Source: JBFXAN01 sp050184225 (GTDB lineage: Bacteria; Chloroflexota; Dehalococcoidia; CAUJGQ01). Taken from it: DNA of 13,762 nucleotides. The DNA lies in contig JBFXAN010000168.1 of the NCBI GenBank assembly GCA_050184225.1, positions 1-13,762 of the forward strand, read 5' to 3'. Below the pieces are notes generated by a model that was not told where the DNA came from, did not search any database, and worked only from the letters and a program-made list of their open reading frames with translations. Position 1 is the stretch's first letter. Each line of letters opens with the position of its first letter. This document shows, piece after piece, positions 6,748 to 13,225 of this stretch. The translations under genes and the position numbers were made by a program.

Positions 6748-8514
6748 CTACTCAGGCACGAAGTAGTAGAGACGTCCAAAATCGTTCTCAAAAACCTTCA
6801 CGAAACTCGTTAGACGTTCTGAATCGGACTCAAAGTATCGATCAAGAACATCACCTTCACGGATAATGATCCACTCAATGTGGTGTTTCCGCGGATCAGT
6901 CAATGCTTCCTCGTACAGCACTGGTGATGAATCAGTAACAAAGTACCGAAGCGAGACCCTTGCAAGCAGTTGGACGGTGTTCAGCACCCCGAACCCATCC
7001 GCCAGGATTCGACCGCCACCGGCGGGATTCCCGATCCCCATCAGCGTCTCCAGCAACGCTGGTTCCGACGACACGTCCCGTCCGCCCTTGCCATCCCAGG
7101 CGAGGTCCAAGACGGCCGCAAACTCCTCCATCGCCGGCGATCTCTGGGCCGCGGCGTCGCCGAGCACCGCCGTGTTTTCCCGCGCCGCCGCCATCAGTGG
7201 CGCCGTGACGAGCACCACCACCGCCACCAACCCCACGGCAGCGACCTTTCCGGCGCGGTTGAGCACCATACCCATCCCCGCACTAAACCGGCATCGCGCG
7301 AGCATTGCGACAAAATACCCTACCCCAAATGCGACCAGAGGGAGTACCGCTGTACCGTAACGAATGTTGTAATCAAGACCTTTGCCGAGACGCATATCTA
7401 TTGCATTCTGCCCGAGCGTCAATGAAATTATGAAAAATACCGGGATACCGATCAGGTACATCGGCGCGAGTACTCGCTCTCTCCTCACCAAGCATCGAGA
7501 CAGAAATACTGCCAGCCCGCAGGTGCCAATGAACAGAATTGACAGCGGTACATTGTATCGAACTGCGGTAAAGTATTGATCGATGGCTATCACTGGCTCA
7601 TGGACAACGAAACTCTTATTGGCCCCGATGACATCAATTGCATGGGCAGAGTATTTGCTCGACGAAAAGTAGAAAAAACTACCGAACACGGCACGCTGAT
7701 AGATGAGCCAGCCGAGTATCGCCAAACCAGGGACAAAGAACAGTGTTGATACATCGCATATCAACCGGTTACGATCTACTCTCTTCAAACTCAAAGTAAG
7801 AGCGATACAGCCAATAGCTACAATGGTCATGAACCACATCTCATATCGAACGAAGCATGAAAAGGCGAGTGCAAGCGCGGAGCGACGGAGCCATCGGTCT
7901 GACATATCTTGCTCGTATCGGACCAAGCAATAGACGACCAATACAAAACAGGCAATAATGAGCGACTCTGTCATTGGTGTTGTTGCGAAGTACAGGTGAT
8001 TCAGATTGGAAACAGATATGATGCCCGCAGCTATACCGCCCAATCGACTCTTGGTCACAGTCACGACCAACTGGTACAGCAGGACAGTCGCAAGGACGAA
8101 ACTAGCCATTGACCAGATGGTCCCGGGAATGCCTGTTTGATAGAAGTCCAAACTGATCCAAGTTGTAATGGCGACGAGCAGTGATTGCGCGGGCAGCCAA
8201 ATACTGCCAGATTGCACAAGACTGAAGTTGTTTTCGGGGTTATCGAATATACGACGGCCATTATTAAGCTTCGCAATTCCATCAGCGTAAACCAATGTCA
8301 GCCCTTGGCTGTAGTAGTAATTGAACGCGATGAGGGCAGCCACGATTGCGCCGCCGGCGATGACGAACCACAGGTAACGATCGAGAAACCCAGCGATGAG
8401 GCTCATTAGGCGATGCGACGAAGACCCTGATGCATGGTCAATAGCAGTCCTGCGAGAGGTGATCGCAGGAGCGTCGGCCGCGGTGGCCACCACGTGATGT
8501 GTATCGAGGCGCAT
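6748..8514 (-). CDS. GT-C type membrane glycosyltransferase (GT39/PMT-like)
   Basis: 588 residues from ATG 8514, with about ten or more hydrophobic segments and a C-terminal soluble part. Near the N-terminus, after the first membrane segment, is YADGIAKLNNGRRIFD (Asp78) followed by GSIWLPAQSLL. This matches the first external loop of GT-C enzymes, where an acidic residue is catalytic. TTPMTE (178-183) and FVRYE (221-225) are also typical. Such enzymes move sugars from polyprenyl-phosphate carriers to an acceptor on the outer face of the membrane. The start is uncertain: the frame opens at TTG 8571, GTG 8544 has AGGAG 10 nt upstream, and ATG 8406 would begin just before the first membrane helix. 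The GT2 gene follows after 18 nt, so they form an operon. Codon use is AT-richer than in the flanking genes. Acceptor and sugar are unknown. Confidence 0.78.
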   Translation of the reverse strand: MRLDTHHVVATAADAPAITSRRTAIDHASGSSSHRLMSLIAGFLDRYLWFVIAGGAIVAALIAFNYYYSQGLTLVYADGIAKLNNGRRIFDNPENNFSLVQSGSIWLPAQSLLVAITTWISLDFYQTGIPGTIWSMASFVLATVLLYQLVVTVTKSRLGGIAAGIISVSNLNHLYFATTPMTESLIIACFVLVVYCLVRYEQDMSDRWLRRSALALAFSCFVRYEMWFMTIVAIGCIALTLSLKRVDRNRLICDVSTLFFVPGLAILGWLIYQRAVFGSFFYFSSSKYSAHAIDVIGANKSFVVHEPVIAIDQYFTAVRYNVPLSILFIGTCGLAVFLSRCLVRRERVLAPMYLIGIPVFFIISLTLGQNAIDMRLGKGLDYNIRYGTAVLPLVAFGVGYFVAMLARCRFSAGMGMVLNRAGKVAAVGLVAVVVLVTAPLMAAARENTAVLGDAAAQRSPAMEEFAAVLDLAWDGKGGRDVSSEPALLETLMGIGNPAGGGRILADGFGVLNTVQLLARVSLRYFVTDSSPVLYEEALTDPRKHHIEWIIIREGDVLDRYFESDSERLTSFVKVFENDFGRLYYFVPE

Positions 8515-8608
8515 GTTACGCGCAGATATTGACCGGCCGCTCACAACAAACGAACTCCTGGAACGCGTCAAGAGTGAAAGTCACTACGCACGCCAAAATC
8601 TGGTTATG

Positions 8609-8655
8609 CACATGCGAAAATGTGTTGACATGTCCTTGGATGCGGTGGTTGACAT
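8609..8655. promoter_or_regulatory. CACAT/ATGTG inverted repeat and duplicated GTTGACAT
   Basis: CACAT (8609-8613) and ATGTG (8620-8624) are inverted about 6 nt. GTTGACAT occurs at 8624-8631 and again at 8648-8655, 24 bases apart. Each contains a perfect TTGACA, but only the second has a weak -10 candidate (TGTAAC, 8673-8678, 18-nt spacer). The spacing could suit paired binding of a regulator. Function is unproven. Confidence 0.3.
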
Positions 8656-8932
8656 TTGCCAATGTTCTGAGATGTAACCGTATGATCTGGCTATGGCACC
8701 TCCCATCGACCGGGGGTTGAACCACGATGTGCGACTCTTGATGCGGAGAAGGTGGAGCGGATCATCGCGACTATCCCCCGCAGGCGGATGGCAGCGGCCG
8801 TCGTCGGAGGATGGCCGCGCCGATTGCAACGACGTCAGATTCCGGCGCCGAGCGACACGAAGCCTGCCCCAATCGGTGAAGGTGTAGTCACTGACCGGTC
8901 GGTAGGTTGGCACTTTTGACGAGAGAGACACA

Positions 8933-8951
8933 TGTTATACTCGTGTTACAC
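8933..8951 (+). promoter_or_regulatory. Extended -10 element with adjoining palindrome
   Basis: TGTTATACT (8933-8941) fits an extended -10 (TGn plus TATACT). TTGACG at 8916-8921 is too close (14-nt spacer) for a normal -35, but extended -10 promoters can do without one. Directly downstream, GTGTTACAC (8943-8951) is a palindrome where a repressor could act. TGTTATAC and TGTTACAC are near-copies 11 bases apart. On the minus strand the same bases give TATAAC, so transcription in both directions is possible. Confidence 0.35.
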
Positions 8952-8966
8952 TACAGTTAGACAAGG

Positions 8967-8994
8967 TTGAAAGACTGAAATCGGACTATATATT
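8967..8994 (+). promoter_or_regulatory. Candidate sigma-70-type promoter for the response regulator
   Basis: TTGAAA (8967-8972), a 16-nt spacer and TATATT (8989-8994) match a housekeeping promoter at five of six and five of six positions. It lies about 130 bases before the chosen start of the response regulator gene. Confidence 0.45.
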
Positions 8995-9112
8995 TGGTGA
9001 CAAATGGAGTTCTCGTCGCATCTGCGAGTGTGACGTCATATGTCGAGGTGCCTTGACGACGTTGGCGAAGGGATTCGGTTCGGCTCTTGGCGGTTCCGAT
9101 GCAGGCGCGACA

Positions 9113-9118
9113 AAGGAG
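9113..9118 (+). promoter_or_regulatory. Ribosome binding site deciding the regulator start
   Basis: AAGGAG lies 9 nt before an in-frame TTG at 9128. The frame also opens at TTG 9053, but only GAGGTG 3 nt away precedes that codon, and the 25 extra residues fall outside the receiver fold. Confidence 0.5.
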
Positions 9119-9127
9119 AAGAGGACG

Positions 9128-9784
9128 TTGGTCGCTCTGGAATCAACTGGCAACGGGACCGTTCACGTTCTGATCGTCGAACGCGATACCTTCTCTCGTT
9201 TTGGACTGGAGCAGATTCTTGGGAACGCTCTCGGCGCCAGCGTCACCGCCGCCGTCGAGACCGTAACCCAGGCCGAGCAGATCGCCGCGTCGATGCGGGT
9301 TGATGTCGTCCTCCTCGGCTCCGACGTGATCGACATGGACGGACTCGACGGTCTCCGCCGGCTCCTGGTTCGCTTTCCTCAGGCGCGCGTCATCGTGCTC
9401 GGTTCGGAAGACGACCCCGTGGTGGCCACGATGACGATCCGGGGCGGTGCGGACGGCTATCTCCCGCGGAGCACGTCGCCGGAGGGCTTGGTGCGGTCGC
9501 TGCAGGCGGCCAAGCGTGGTGAGGTGGCGATCCCGCGCGCGCTGATGCCGCATATCGTCAACGCGCTGCGCACGAGATCATCCGCGCATGGCGGGGACGA
9601 CGTGTATGAGCGCCTCAGTCAGCGGGAGCGGGAGGTCCTCAACGAGATGACACGGGGCCGGTCCAACGCGGAGATTGCCCAGCGGCTGAACCTCAAGGAA
9701 AGCACCGTCAAGACCCACGTCAGCAGCATCCTGCGCAAGACCGGCTCGCGCAGCCGCTTCGCGCTCTCCGCCCTGGCACAGTAA
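9128..9784 (+). CDS. NarL/LuxR-type response regulator with degenerate receiver domain
   Basis: 218 residues from TTG 9128. Residues about 12-130 keep the receiver fold and family phrases: VHVLIVERD, VDVVLLGSDVIDMDGLDGL, ARVIVLGSEDD and GGADGYLPRSTSPEGLVRSL. Residues 162-218 are a LuxR-type DNA-binding domain: LSQREREVLNEMTRG, SNAEIAQRLNLKESTVKTHVSSILRKTG. The conserved receiver residues are replaced: the phospho-acceptor Asp by Gly64, the Thr/Ser by Gly92, the Lys by Arg114, and the acidic pair DD by Glu18-Arg19. Aspartyl phosphorylation therefore looks impossible, and control by dimerisation, ligand or expression level is inferred. No histidine kinase gene is beside it. It is divergent from the glycosyltransferase operon and convergent with the antitoxin gene. 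TTG 9053 would add 25 residues. Confidence 0.88.
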   Translation: MVALESTGNGTVHVLIVERDTFSRFGLEQILGNALGASVTAAVETVTQAEQIAASMRVDVVLLGSDVIDMDGLDGLRRLLVRFPQARVIVLGSEDDPVVATMTIRGGADGYLPRSTSPEGLVRSLQAAKRGEVAIPRALMPHIVNALRTRSSAHGGDDVYERLSQREREVLNEMTRGRSNAEIAQRLNLKESTVKTHVSSILRKTGSRSRFALSALAQ

Positions 9785-9840
9785 TCACGGTCGCTATTCC
9801 CACTCCGCCCGTGGCCGATGCCTCGCTGTCGATGCAATTC

Positions 9841-9900
9841 GCGGCCCTCCATCGCGCATCGAGCTGGAAGGTTTGCCCACCAGACTTTGCCGCGCCTCAC
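9841..9900 (-). pseudogene. mazF: 5' stub of a MazF/PemK-type toxin gene
   Basis: From a GTG at 9900 the minus strand reads RRGKVWWANLP, the hallmark N-terminus of MazF/PemK mRNA interferases, overlapping the antitoxin stop by 4 bases (GTGA), as in intact modules. After about 13 residues the resemblance ends: the expected GxRPVVLLSR segment is absent in all three frames. The frame stays open to 9619 only as antisense of the response regulator. The rest of the toxin has been deleted, with a breakpoint probably between 9785 and 9862. The stub cannot encode an active RNase. Confidence 0.65.
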
Positions 9901-10154
9901 CGCCAGTGCGCCGCCGCAAGTGAGTCTTTCACCACGTCATCTGACCATCCGAACTCCTCCTCCGTTTGTGGCTGCTCGCGGTAGCCTTGGAGGTAACGGT
10001 CGATCTCTTTGGACTGGGGTTCCTCGCTCAGCGCGGCCTCCAGAAGACGGCGAATCGTGGCGCTCCGGCTCTCCCCTGGCCGTGTTAGTTTTTGGTCGAG
10101 GGCTTCGAGAAGACGTGGTGGCATCTGTATCGTAAGTCGACGTGTGTCGTTCAT
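9897..10154 (-). CDS. Ribbon-helix-helix antitoxin, CopG/MazE-like
   Basis: 85 residues. The N-terminal part TRRLTIQMPPRLLEALDQKL gives the DNA-binding strand and first helix, and ESRSATIRRLLEAAL the second helix of a ribbon-helix-helix dimer. The C-terminal tail, with EIDRYLQGYREQPQTEEE and then a Trp-containing acidic stretch, is the type that wraps around and blocks a MazF-family toxin. GAGGA lies 6 nt before the ATG at 10154. Its stop overlaps the start of a toxin stub, so this is the surviving half of a toxin-antitoxin operon. It could still bind its own promoter or neutralise a related toxin elsewhere. It is convergent with the response regulator gene. Confidence 0.82.
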   Translation of the reverse strand: MNDTRRLTIQMPPRLLEALDQKLTRPGESRSATIRRLLEAALSEEPQSKEIDRYLQGYREQPQTEEEFGWSDDVVKDSLAAAHWR

Positions 10155-10330
10155 CCGCGGTCCTCAACCCTTCCCACAGACACGTGCCCGTATTTTCTAC
10201 AGCATGGCCATCTTCCGCCGGCCCCGCCAGCGCAGGTTCTCCCTATCGTTCTCTTTCCGGCATCACGTACCATAGGGTAGATAGGTGAACGCCGTCACAA
10301 ACATGGCGGACACGAGTTTCGGCGGTGGCC

Positions 10331-12025
10331 ATGGCGAGCGCGACGACGGCCCGATCCCGGTCTTCGACCGGCGGCTTTGATCCGTTCAAGCCGATCTTCC
10401 GGCTGTTGACGTCGGTGCGCTTCGCGCTGATCCAGCTGGGTGTGGTCGCGGTCGCGGCGCTGCTCGGTGTCTTCTTTCCTCAGGTGCCGGACCCGGTACG
10501 GCTCAACCCGCCCGCCTATGACGCCTGGACGGAGATCCAGCGCGAGACCTATGGGCCGGCGACGGATATCATGCGCCGAATCGACCTGTTCGAGGTCTTC
10601 CGCTCCGTCTGGTTCAATGGCCTCCTGTTCCTGCTGCTCATTTCGGTCGGCGTCTGCACGCTCAACCGGTTCGCGCCGATCTGGCGCACGATCCGCCGGC
10701 CGTTGCGCCGGGTGAACGACCGCTACTTCGAGACAGCACACGCTCGGGCGGTGTTCGCGACGCCGGCCGATCCGGCGGCGGTGGAGGCCGTCCTCCGCCG
10801 CAAGCGGTACGAGGTGGAGACAGTTGCCGAGCGTGACGGCGCGCGGTATCTCTTCGCCGATCGCTTCTCCTGGGCACAAATGGCGACGTTCGCCACGCAT
10901 CTCTCGCTGATCCTCTTCATGGCGGGCGGCGTGATCAGCAAGCTCGTCGGCTTCCAGACCTTTGTGCAGGTGCCGGAGACGGGCACGATGCCGGTCTTCC
11001 CCGTGCTCCACGAAAACCAGATGCAGATGCTGAACCTGGACTCGATCGAGGGGATCGACGAGCACGGCAACATCGTCGACTACCGGACGAACATGGTCAT
11101 CTTCCAGAACGGCGAAGAGATCTGCCGGGGCGACATGACGGTCAACGGTCCCCTGCGATGCAACGGCTACACCTTCCATCAGGCGACCTACAGCAACAAC
11201 GCGGCGGCGATCCAGGTCCGCGACCTGACCACGGGTCAAGTCGTCTTCTCCGAGGCGCCCTTGCTCCAGGCGGCGCCCGGCGCGCCGCGGCCGCGGCTGG
11301 TGGTGCGCGACCTGAGCGGCCAGGTGGTGGTCGACGAATACTTCACGATGGCGCCCGCTTCCCAGGACACGCTCGCCCAGATCTTCGCGATGCCGGATAC
11401 GGGACGCGCCTACGCCGTCTCCGGGCCGCTCGACACCAGTGACCCGGAGAACTGGCAGCTCAGCATCTTCCATGCCCCGCGCGAAGGGGACGCGGGTGAC
11501 GGCCCGGTGCGTCTCTCGCTCCGGATCGGCGAGCGGGCCAGTGCTGGCGGCTACACGTTCGAGTTCGCCGAGCTGCAAGGGAATGCCTACGAGGTGATTC
11601 AGGGGATACCCGGCATGGAGCGCGCCGCCCTCCTCCAGATCGGCGAGGACCGCGGCGGCGACAGCTATCTTGACGTGATCAACATGGGCGACCGCAACGC
11701 GGAGGTCGGCCGCTTCCAGCTCGATCCGGGCCAGAGCTTCACCGTGGGCAACTATGAATACACATACGAGGGCCGGCGCGAGTACACGGGCGTGCTGATC
11801 AAGCGCGATCCCGGTTCCTGGTTCATCTGGACCGCGACGGCGCTGCTGATGGTGGGCCTGTTCGTCACGTTCTACGTCCCGCGAAGGCGGCTGTGGGTCA
11901 AGGTGACGCCGGAGCAGACCTCCCTGGCCGGCCTCGCCGAGCGCACCGCACACCTCGGTGAAGAACTAGGAGAACTGGGTAAAGAGATGCAGCGGGACGG
12001 CGAGTCTCGGGCGCCGAAGTTGTGA
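10331..12025 (+). CDS. resB: Cytochrome c biogenesis protein ResB (Ccs1)
   Basis: 564 residues. In the System II pathway ResB works with ResC/CcsA to move heme across the membrane and attach it to apocytochrome c. Membrane segments lie at about 31-52, 93-112, 181-205 and 497-517, with a large external domain between the last two, the family topology. His190 in the third segment (FATHLSLILFMAGG) is the likely heme-ligand histidine. NGPLRCNGYTFHQATY (272-287) and the end KRDPGSWFIW, then YVPRRRLWVKV, are typical. ATG 10331 is preferred to GTG 10325; no strong ribosome site is seen for either. No ccsA/resC or thioredoxin gene is adjacent within the window, so its partner must be elsewhere. Residues 530-564 form a soluble, charged tail with a likely amphipathic helix. 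Confidence 0.92.
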   Translation: MASATTARSRSSTGGFDPFKPIFRLLTSVRFALIQLGVVAVAALLGVFFPQVPDPVRLNPPAYDAWTEIQRETYGPATDIMRRIDLFEVFRSVWFNGLLFLLLISVGVCTLNRFAPIWRTIRRPLRRVNDRYFETAHARAVFATPADPAAVEAVLRRKRYEVETVAERDGARYLFADRFSWAQMATFATHLSLILFMAGGVISKLVGFQTFVQVPETGTMPVFPVLHENQMQMLNLDSIEGIDEHGNIVDYRTNMVIFQNGEEICRGDMTVNGPLRCNGYTFHQATYSNNAAAIQVRDLTTGQVVFSEAPLLQAAPGAPRPRLVVRDLSGQVVVDEYFTMAPASQDTLAQIFAMPDTGRAYAVSGPLDTSDPENWQLSIFHAPREGDAGDGPVRLSLRIGERASAGGYTFEFAELQGNAYEVIQGIPGMERAALLQIGEDRGGDSYLDVINMGDRNAEVGRFQLDPGQSFTVGNYEYTYEGRREYTGVLIKRDPGSWFIWTATALLMVGLFVTFYVPRRRLWVKVTPEQTSLAGLAERTAHLGEELGELGKEMQRDGESRAPKL

Positions 12026-12027
12026 TC

Positions 12028-12041
12028 CTCGCGCCCGCGAG
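12028..12041 (+). terminator. Short GC hairpin just after resB
   Basis: CTCGCG (12028-12033) and CGCGAG (12036-12041) are exact inverted copies starting 2 bases after the resB stop. The stem is short and no T-run follows, so termination is uncertain. The 116-base gap before lgt leaves room for a separate promoter. Confidence 0.25.
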
Positions 12042-12141
12042 CAGCGCCTGAATGACGTCGGTCGTTTCGTTGATCCGCTCGGCTGCTTGCCCGCAGTGGC
12101 CTGATCTTTGACAATCGGGCGGGTATCCTGAGGAGAGAATC

Positions 12142-12999
12142 GTGCCGCTGCTGCTGATCACGATCGATATCGACCCGAACATCGGCGAGATCGGGCCGCT
12201 GTTACTCACCTGGCACGGGGTCTTCACCGCGATCGGGATCGCGGCGGCGGTGGTCGTGGCCGCGTTCTTCGCCCGGCAGCGCGGCATCCTCGAAGACGAC
12301 ATCTACAACATTGCGCTGGTGGCGATCCCCGGCGGCATCATCGGTGCACGGGCGCTGTTCGTGATCGAAAACTGGGACATCTTCCAGGGCAACTGGGGGG
12401 ACGCGCTCTCGATCAATGAAGGCGGTATCTCCGTCTACGGCGGCCTGATCGGCGGCGCGCTGGCCGGCTGGGCCTTCGCCTGGTGGCGGAAGTATCGCAT
12501 GCGCGCGATCTCCGATTGCGCGGCCTTCGGCATGCTCGTCGGACAGGCGATCGGCCGGATCGGCGACTATATCAATGGGGAGCACCTGGCCAAGAGCTCG
12601 GACCTGCCGTGGGCCTTCTGCTATACGCATCCGGAAACGCTGCAAGACCCAATCTGCGGTCCCGGCCTCCTCGGCAATCAGGGGGTCCATCCCGTGGCCG
12701 GCCTGTATGAACCGCTGTTGCTGGTGCTCACGTTTGGCCTGCTCCTCTATCTTCAGACGAAGATTCATAAGGACGGCTACCTTTTCTGGATTTATGTCGC
12801 CGCCTATGCCTTGATCCGGTTCTTCACCAGCTTCCTGCGCCTCAACGAAGCCGAGGCCGGCCCGCTCACCGTGCCCCAGTGGATCGCGCTCGGCATGCTG
12901 GTACTCGCCGCCATCGGCGCGTATATCGTCTCGAAGATGCCGGACACACCGCCGCCCCCACCGAGCCGCGCCAGCCGGCGGGCAGCGGCGCGAGCGTGA
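12142..12999 (+). CDS. lgt: Prolipoprotein diacylglyceryl transferase
   Basis: 285 residues. Lgt moves a diacylglyceryl group from phosphatidylglycerol to the lipobox cysteine of prolipoproteins at the membrane. About seven hydrophobic segments are seen. The Lgt signature region reads GRIGDYINGEHLAKSSDLPW (138-157), with Arg139 and Glu147 at the places of E. coli Arg143 and Glu151; Asp142 stands where E. coli has Asn146. GGISVYGGLIGG (94-105) has Tyr99 at the E. coli His103 place, and RFFTSFLR (226-233) has Ser230 at the Glu243 place. I recall such variants in Chloroflexota and Actinobacteria, so activity is likely kept. The tail has a PPPPP run and Arg/Ala residues (269-285). GTG 12142 follows AGGAG (12131-12135) by 6 nt, a clear ribosome site. 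It is same-strand with resB but separated by 116 bases. Confidence 0.93.
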   Translation: MPLLLITIDIDPNIGEIGPLLLTWHGVFTAIGIAAAVVVAAFFARQRGILEDDIYNIALVAIPGGIIGARALFVIENWDIFQGNWGDALSINEGGISVYGGLIGGALAGWAFAWWRKYRMRAISDCAAFGMLVGQAIGRIGDYINGEHLAKSSDLPWAFCYTHPETLQDPICGPGLLGNQGVHPVAGLYEPLLLVLTFGLLLYLQTKIHKDGYLFWIYVAAYALIRFFTSFLRLNEAEAGPLTVPQWIALGMLVLAAIGAYIVSKMPDTPPPPPSRASRRAAARA

Positions 13000-13009
13000 G
13001 GATCGTGAG

Positions 13010-13185
13010 ACCCCTCCCCCGGCCCCTCCCCCCGCTGCCGCGCGGAGAGGGGTGCCTCGCCGGATCGGGGGTACCAACGTAGACCCGACCAGAAGTCAGA
13101 CCGTTGCGAAGACGATACTGGCATCACTGTCAGACCAGTGCACCCCTCTCCGCGCGGCAGCGGGGGGAGGGGCCGGGGGAGGGGT
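13010..13185. repeat. Perfect 46-bp inverted repeat around an 84-bp core
   Basis: Bases 13010-13055 and 13140-13185 are exact reverse complements over all 46 positions, checked by hand. The arms are C- or G-runs with a CCGCGCGG palindrome near the middle, and each arm can fold on itself (CCCCT against AGGGG). The 84-bp core (13056-13139) has no gene. This resembles two opposed copies of a dispersed C-rich intergenic element that I recall from several high-GC bacteria, or a non-autonomous mobile unit. It begins 10 bases after lgt and ends 40 bases before the RDD gene. It could terminate lgt transcription. Confidence 0.85.
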
Positions 13186-13188
13186 GCG

Positions 13189-13197
13189 TGATATACT
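13189..13197 (+). promoter_or_regulatory. Extended -10 promoter at the edge of the inverted repeat
   Basis: TGATATACT (13189-13197) is a good extended -10 (TGn plus TATACT), 28 bases before the RDD start codon. The usual -35 place falls inside the G-rich right arm of the repeat and shows no TTGACA-like sequence. Confidence 0.4.
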
Positions 13198-13225
13198 CCC
13201 GATCGACGCTGCGCCGGGACGCTCC

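Larger units (their letters stand above)
8515..9127. other. Divergent intergenic region, about 600 bp
   Basis: This is the longest stretch without a convincing gene. It separates the minus-strand glycosyltransferase operon from the plus-strand response regulator. The first part (about 8571-8700) is AT-richer and carries a repeated GTTGACAT. The middle (8700-8890) is open in several frames, but no product is recognisable. The last part (8911-9000) holds two promoter-like sequences and a palindrome. TGACGTCA (9031-9038) is a perfect 8-bp palindrome. Short open frames here (such as 8693-8887 plus and 8584-8931 minus) show no family resemblance and are left out. Confidence 0.6.

Noticed and set aside
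8584..8931. Small open frames in the divergent intergenic region (for example 115 codons minus, 64 codons plus)
   Set aside because: No ribosome site, no family resemblance and mixed composition. They overlap one another on opposite strands.
9774..9793. ITVP-like residues on the minus strand in another frame, as a MazF C-terminal remnant
   Set aside because: These bases encode the end and stop of the response regulator on the other strand. The match is four residues and out of frame with the stub, so chance is the better explanation.
10295..11953. 552-codon open frame on the minus strand opposite resB
   Set aside because: The resB frame is firmly identified. The opposite frame is rich in Arg, His and Asp with no motif, so it is a shadow frame.
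12108..12129. TTGACA followed by TATCCT before lgt, as a promoter
   Set aside because: The two hexamers are separated by only 10 bases, far from the usual 16-18, so they cannot form one sigma-70 promoter.
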